Positions 60,812-64,000 of a DNA stretch of 64,000 bases are shown here, piece after piece; position 1 is the stretch's first letter, and every line of letters begins with the position of its first letter. The position numbers were made by a program, and so were the translations under genes. This DNA comes from JAHEZL01 sp046074525 (lineage in GTDB: Bacteria > Bacteroidota > Bacteroidia > Flavobacteriales_C > GCA-002722245). The stretch lies in assembly GCA_046074525.1 (NCBI GenBank), contig JBJTOK010000010.1, positions 1 to 64,000 on the forward strand, read 5' to 3'. The notes below the pieces were generated by a model. That model made no database searches. It had not been told where the DNA came from and worked only from the letters and a program-made list of their open reading frames with translations.

Positions 60812-62323
60812 ATGTCGATCAGTAATTCTCTCATAACATGGGTATTGAAAAAGCGCTATCAGCAGGTAGAGTTTTTCATGAATCACCCTCATGAAGTTCA
60901 AAAAAGAATTTTGAACGACTTGATCGATGCGGCTCAACATACCGAATTCGGGAAAAAACACGCTTTCAAAGACATTTATTCTTACAACGATTTCAGCAAA
61001 AACGTACCATTATACAGCTACGAAGAACTTTTTCCCTACATCAATAAAACCCTGCAGGGACAAGAAAACGTATTATGGCCCGGCGAAACAAAATGGTTTG
61101 CCAAATCATCGGGAACCACCAACGACAAAAGTAAATTCATTCCGGTAAGCAAGGAAGCGCTCTTTGATTGCCACTACAAAAGTGGAAAAGACATGCTCGC
61201 TATTCATTGCAATGAATTTAAAAAAACAAAAGTCTTCGACGGAAAATGCCTTATTCTAGGGGGCAGCAGAGAAATCAACCACCTCAACAAAAACAGCTAC
61301 ATCGGCGATTTATCGGCCATCCTTGTCGACAATCTTCCTTTCCTGATCAGCAAAAGAAGAAGTCCCGACAAGAAAACGGCCCTCATGGGCAATTGGGAGG
61401 AAAAACTCGAACGTATGTCGGATATCGCCATTAAGGAAAATATACGCACCCTGGCCGGCGTTCCTTCATGGACCCTCGTTTTCCTGAAAAAAGTTTTGGA
61501 AAAAACCGGCAAGGAAAATATAGAAGAAGTGTGGCCCGAGATAGAAATGTTTATGCATGGTGGCGTAAAATTTGATCCGTACATTGAACAATACAAAAAA
61601 CTTTTCCCATCCGGAAAAATGAAATACCTCGAAACATATAATGCATCGGAAGGCTATTTCGGACTCCAACTGGAAAGCAAGGTGAGAGATATGTTGCTGC
61701 TGCTCGACAATGGAATCTTTTACGAGTTCATACCCCTTAGTGAAGTCGATAAAGAATACCCAAAAGTACTTCCCTTGTATGAAGTGGAGATAAATAAAGC
61801 CTATGCCATGATCATCTCCACCAATGCCGGATTGTGGCGTTACGCACTAGGCGACACCATTAAATTCACATCCACTACTCCCTACCGTTTCATTATTCTT
61901 GGCCGTACCAAGTTTTGCATTAATGCTTTCGGCGAGGAACTAATGATCGATAATGTAGAAAAAGCCATACAAATCGTTTCAGAAAAACTGAAAGTAAAAA
62001 TCAATGATTACACCGCTGCACCGGTCTTCATGGACAAAGGATCAGGCGCACACGAATGGGTAATTGAATTTGAAGAAAATCCGAAAGATTTGAATTACTT
62101 TACAGAAAGTTTGGATAATGCTTTAAAAACCCTCAATTCTGATTACGAAGCCAAACGCTACAAAAATATGGTGCTGCACAAACCTGAAGTCACCACTGTA
62201 GCGCGCGGTACTTTTTACAAATGGTTTAAAAGCAAGGACAAGCTGGGCGGACAAAACAAAATTCCCCGACTGTCGAATGACCGCATATTTGTTGAAGAAA
62301 TAAAAAAATTCACTGCGCAATGA
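60812..62323 (+). CDS. GH3 auxin-responsive promoter family adenylating enzyme
   Basis: 503 residues. ATP-binding KSSGTTNDKSKFIPVSKEAL, MLAIHCNEF, LAGVPSWTLVFLKKV, TYNASEGYFGLQ, ALGDTIKFTSTTPYRFIILG and FGEELMIDNVEKAIQ fit the GH3 (acyl-adenylate/amide synthetase) fold. In plants GH3 joins amino acids to hormones; the bacterial substrate is unknown. Starts 30 bases after sppA and overlaps the following gene's start by 4 bases. Confidence 0.92.
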   Translation: MSISNSLITWVLKKRYQQVEFFMNHPHEVQKRILNDLIDAAQHTEFGKKHAFKDIYSYNDFSKNVPLYSYEELFPYINKTLQGQENVLWPGETKWFAKSSGTTNDKSKFIPVSKEALFDCHYKSGKDMLAIHCNEFKKTKVFDGKCLILGGSREINHLNKNSYIGDLSAILVDNLPFLISKRRSPDKKTALMGNWEEKLERMSDIAIKENIRTLAGVPSWTLVFLKKVLEKTGKENIEEVWPEIEMFMHGGVKFDPYIEQYKKLFPSGKMKYLETYNASEGYFGLQLESKVRDMLLLLDNGIFYEFIPLSEVDKEYPKVLPLYEVEINKAYAMIISTNAGLWRYALGDTIKFTSTTPYRFIILGRTKFCINAFGEELMIDNVEKAIQIVSEKLKVKINDYTAAPVFMDKGSGAHEWVIEFEENPKDLNYFTESLDNALKTLNSDYEAKRYKNMVLHKPEVTTVARGTFYKWFKSKDKLGGQNKIPRLSNDRIFVEEIKKFTAQ

Positions 62324-63186
62324 TGTCGAAAATCCTCTGGAGTCTCCCTTTCTTCGCCCTGGTGCTGAGCTGCGGATTTACCGCCGGCAGCTCAAAACTT
62401 ACAACAAAAAAAAGCAGCAGCGACAGTATTGTCGCTATCGACAGCTCATTGATGAACAAAATAAACCTGGAAAGAATTTTAAAAGTGGAAGGCAACAAAC
62501 TTTACACTGATCCAGTGGAAAATTACTACATCAGCAACCAGGTTTCCCTTTGGAAAACAAGCTCACAAAACAATTTGAGTTTCACTTATAGTTTAAAAAG
62601 ATTGGGGAATATCACCACTATTGATGCCGGAGACCCTATGAAAGTACTGGTGTTTCACAAGGATTTGTCCCTGATCACCTTCCTTGATAATTTCCTGGCA
62701 GAGGAAAGCAGTGTGCAGCTGATGGATTTCGGACTCGATCAGGCGGAAGTGGTGTGTAAGGCGCTGAATAACGGCATTTGGGTGTACGATGTAAAACAGG
62801 ATAAACTGGTAAAAATCAACTCAGCATTGAAAGTAGATGTAGAGATTTTGAACATCCAGCGCATCATCGGCGAAAGTTTTTCTCCCACACAAATGCTGGA
62901 AAGAAATAACGGACTCTACCTCAACGATCCGCAAAAAGGGATTTTTGTATTTGATAATTACGGCGCTTTTGTTCGCAGGATACCCGAACTCAACATCAGT
63001 AAATTCAACGTTATTGAGAATCTTATCACTTTCCGCAGAGGCGATGAAATCTTTTCGCTGAACAAGGAAACACTCGAGTTATTTAAAATCTATTCCGACC
63101 CAGGGATGAGCGACTTCAGCATCACCGAAAAAAAACTCTACATTCTTAAGGGCGATAGCCTTCATATTTATAAATTAATACCTTAA
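62320..63186 (+). CDS. Conserved lipoprotein, propeller-like
   Basis: 288 residues. Lipoprotein signal MMSKILWSLPFFALVLSC (the second ATG at 62323 is an alternative start). The body has repeated beta blades (ITTIDAGDPMKVLVFHKDLS; GIWVYDVKQDKLVKIN; GIFVFDNYGAFVRRI), suggesting a small beta-propeller. Role unknown. The start overlaps the GH3 stop, and the next gene begins 28 bases on, so it lies in the sppA-GH3-dNK group. Confidence 0.85.
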   Translation: MMSKILWSLPFFALVLSCGFTAGSSKLTTKKSSSDSIVAIDSSLMNKINLERILKVEGNKLYTDPVENYYISNQVSLWKTSSQNNLSFTYSLKRLGNITTIDAGDPMKVLVFHKDLSLITFLDNFLAEESSVQLMDFGLDQAEVVCKALNNGIWVYDVKQDKLVKINSALKVDVEILNIQRIIGESFSPTQMLERNNGLYLNDPQKGIFVFDNYGAFVRRIPELNISKFNVIENLITFRRGDEIFSLNKETLELFKIYSDPGMSDFSITEKKLYILKGDSLHIYKLIP

Positions 63187-63214
63187 TTTAGCCTCTGGCT
63201 TAAATCAAAAAATT

Positions 63215-63829
63215 ATGCATGTAGCTGTAGCAGGAAATATCGGATCAGGAAAAACTACACTCACCTCAATGCTTGCAAAGCATTACGGATGGGAAGCAAA
63301 CTATGAGGATGCCGACGACAACCCTTATCTGAACGACTTCTACGAAGACATGCAACGCTGGTCGTTCAACCTGCAGATTTATTTCTTGAACACCCGATTC
63401 AGCAAAATCCAGGAAATCCGCCAATCAGGAAAAAATGTAATTCAGGACAGAACCATTTATGAAGATGCCTACATCTTTGCGCCCAACCTGCATTCCATGA
63501 ACCTCATGATCAAGCGCGATTTTACAACTTACTCTAATTTATTCAACCTTTGCAATAGCCTTATCCAGGCTCCCGATTTGCTGATTTACCTGCGCGCAAG
63601 TGTTCCAACCCTGGTGAACCAGATTCAAAAAAGAGGAAGAGATTACGAAGCCGGTATCCGCTTGGATTACCTAACCCGCTTGAATGAGCGTTATGAAGCA
63701 TGGATCTCTACTTACACAGCAGGCAAGCTTCTTATCATTGATGTGGACAGCAACAAATTCCCTGAAAACAAAGAGGACTTAGGAAAAATCATCAGTAAGA
63801 TTGATGCTGAGATTAATGGATTATTCTAG
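63215..63829 (+). CDS. Deoxynucleoside kinase
   Basis: 204 residues. P-loop AVAGNIGSGKTTLTSMLAKH, YEDADDNPYLNDFYED, QDRTIYEDAYIFA (DRS-like region), LIYLRASVPTLVNQIQKRGR (lid), and YEAWISTYT. Deoxyadenosine/deoxyguanosine kinase-like, salvaging nucleosides for dNTPs. Overlaps the next start by 14 bases. Confidence 0.94.
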   Translation: MHVAVAGNIGSGKTTLTSMLAKHYGWEANYEDADDNPYLNDFYEDMQRWSFNLQIYFLNTRFSKIQEIRQSGKNVIQDRTIYEDAYIFAPNLHSMNLMIKRDFTTYSNLFNLCNSLIQAPDLLIYLRASVPTLVNQIQKRGRDYEAGIRLDYLTRLNERYEAWISTYTAGKLLIIDVDSNKFPENKEDLGKIISKIDAEINGLF

Positions 63830-64000
63830 CAACAATAGATTTGTACGACTTTTCTATTCCAAAGCAGAAAAAATAAAAAAGATCACCGGTGTGGTCTTTC
63901 TTATCTCCTTTTCTTCTGCAGTACTTGCACTTCCTTTTATTTTACCTCCGGAAGATTTTCAATTAAAAGGTTTTGTGATATACTTATGGATTTACGACAT
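63816..64000 (+). CDS. Membrane protein, 3' part outside window
   Basis: Partial gene of 61 visible codons running off the right edge: MDYSSNNRFVRLFYSKAEKI, then a helix (GVVFLISFSSAVLALPFIL), then PPEDFQLKGFVIYLWIYD. The start overlaps the kinase stop by 14 bases, a typical coupling. Too short to name. Confidence 0.6.
   Translation, partial: MDYSSNNRFVRLFYSKAEKIKKITGVVFLISFSSAVLALPFILPPEDFQLKGFVIYLWIYD

Overview
The window looks like chromosomal DNA of a member of the Bacteroidota. The evidence is several proteins ending in type IX secretion (T9SS, Por) sorting domains (PNP ... G.Y), a hybrid two-component sensor/regulator of the Reg_prop/Y_Y_Y type, SprB-type repeats, a DUF5522 gene, a CCC-motif/DUF2752 pair, promoters with the Bacteroidota consensus (TTTG, 19-20 bases, TAnnTTTG), and several palindromic repeats of the kind common in this phylum. 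I cannot fix the order or genus. No prophage, transposase or CRISPR array is visible.

Layout. 1-11.3 kb (minus strand): a probable operon of large exported proteins. It holds a small secreted protein, a 1238-residue protein alternating lectin-like and SprB modules, an 1866-residue SpvB/RHS-like protein, and a separate gene, cut by the left edge, that carries the hinge following the point where the RHS-like protein stops. 11.7-17.1 kb (minus): a coiled-coil tail-fibre-like surface protein, a T9SS cargo protein and a T9SS-secreted lipase-like hydrolase. 17.2-21.5 kb: a hybrid two-component system. 21.6-27.6 kb (minus): a TPP-riboswitch-controlled thiamine operon, thiS-thiC-thiE2-thiD-thiE-thiG-thiH, without thiF. 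27.8-31.9 kb: GGGP-type prenyl transferase, ahcY, yaaA, a DinB-like protein and the DUF2752/CCC membrane pair.

32.0-38.2 kb (plus): an unusual GH20-like secreted hexosaminidase; a desaturase / glycosyltransferase / MMPL-exporter cluster that may make and export a lipid; and tRNA-Val(TAC) with a well-matched promoter and terminator. 38.7-41.8 kb: exbB-exbD convergent with tonB-like-folC. 42.0-46.7 kb: an O-antigen-ligase-like protein with TPRs and a seven-repeat T9SS adhesin-like protein. 46.7-51.2 kb: proline dehydrogenase, a LysM glucosaminidase, a D-cysteine desulfhydrase/ACC-deaminase-like enzyme, a 56-residue DUF5522 gene, a lipoprotein and proC. 51.4-58.4 kb: plsC-like acyltransferase, membrane proteins, mutS, a TrmH-family methylase and an OmpA/TSP3 outer-membrane protein. 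58.4-64 kb: folK divergent from sppA, GH3, lipoprotein, deoxynucleoside kinase and an incomplete membrane-protein gene.

Most housekeeping genes look ordinary. The most interesting parts are the split RHS-like secreted operon at the left edge, the nested palindromic repeats (one of which appears to supply the last codons and stop of the O-antigen ligase gene), the thiamine operon lacking thiF, and the desaturase-GT2-MMPL cluster.
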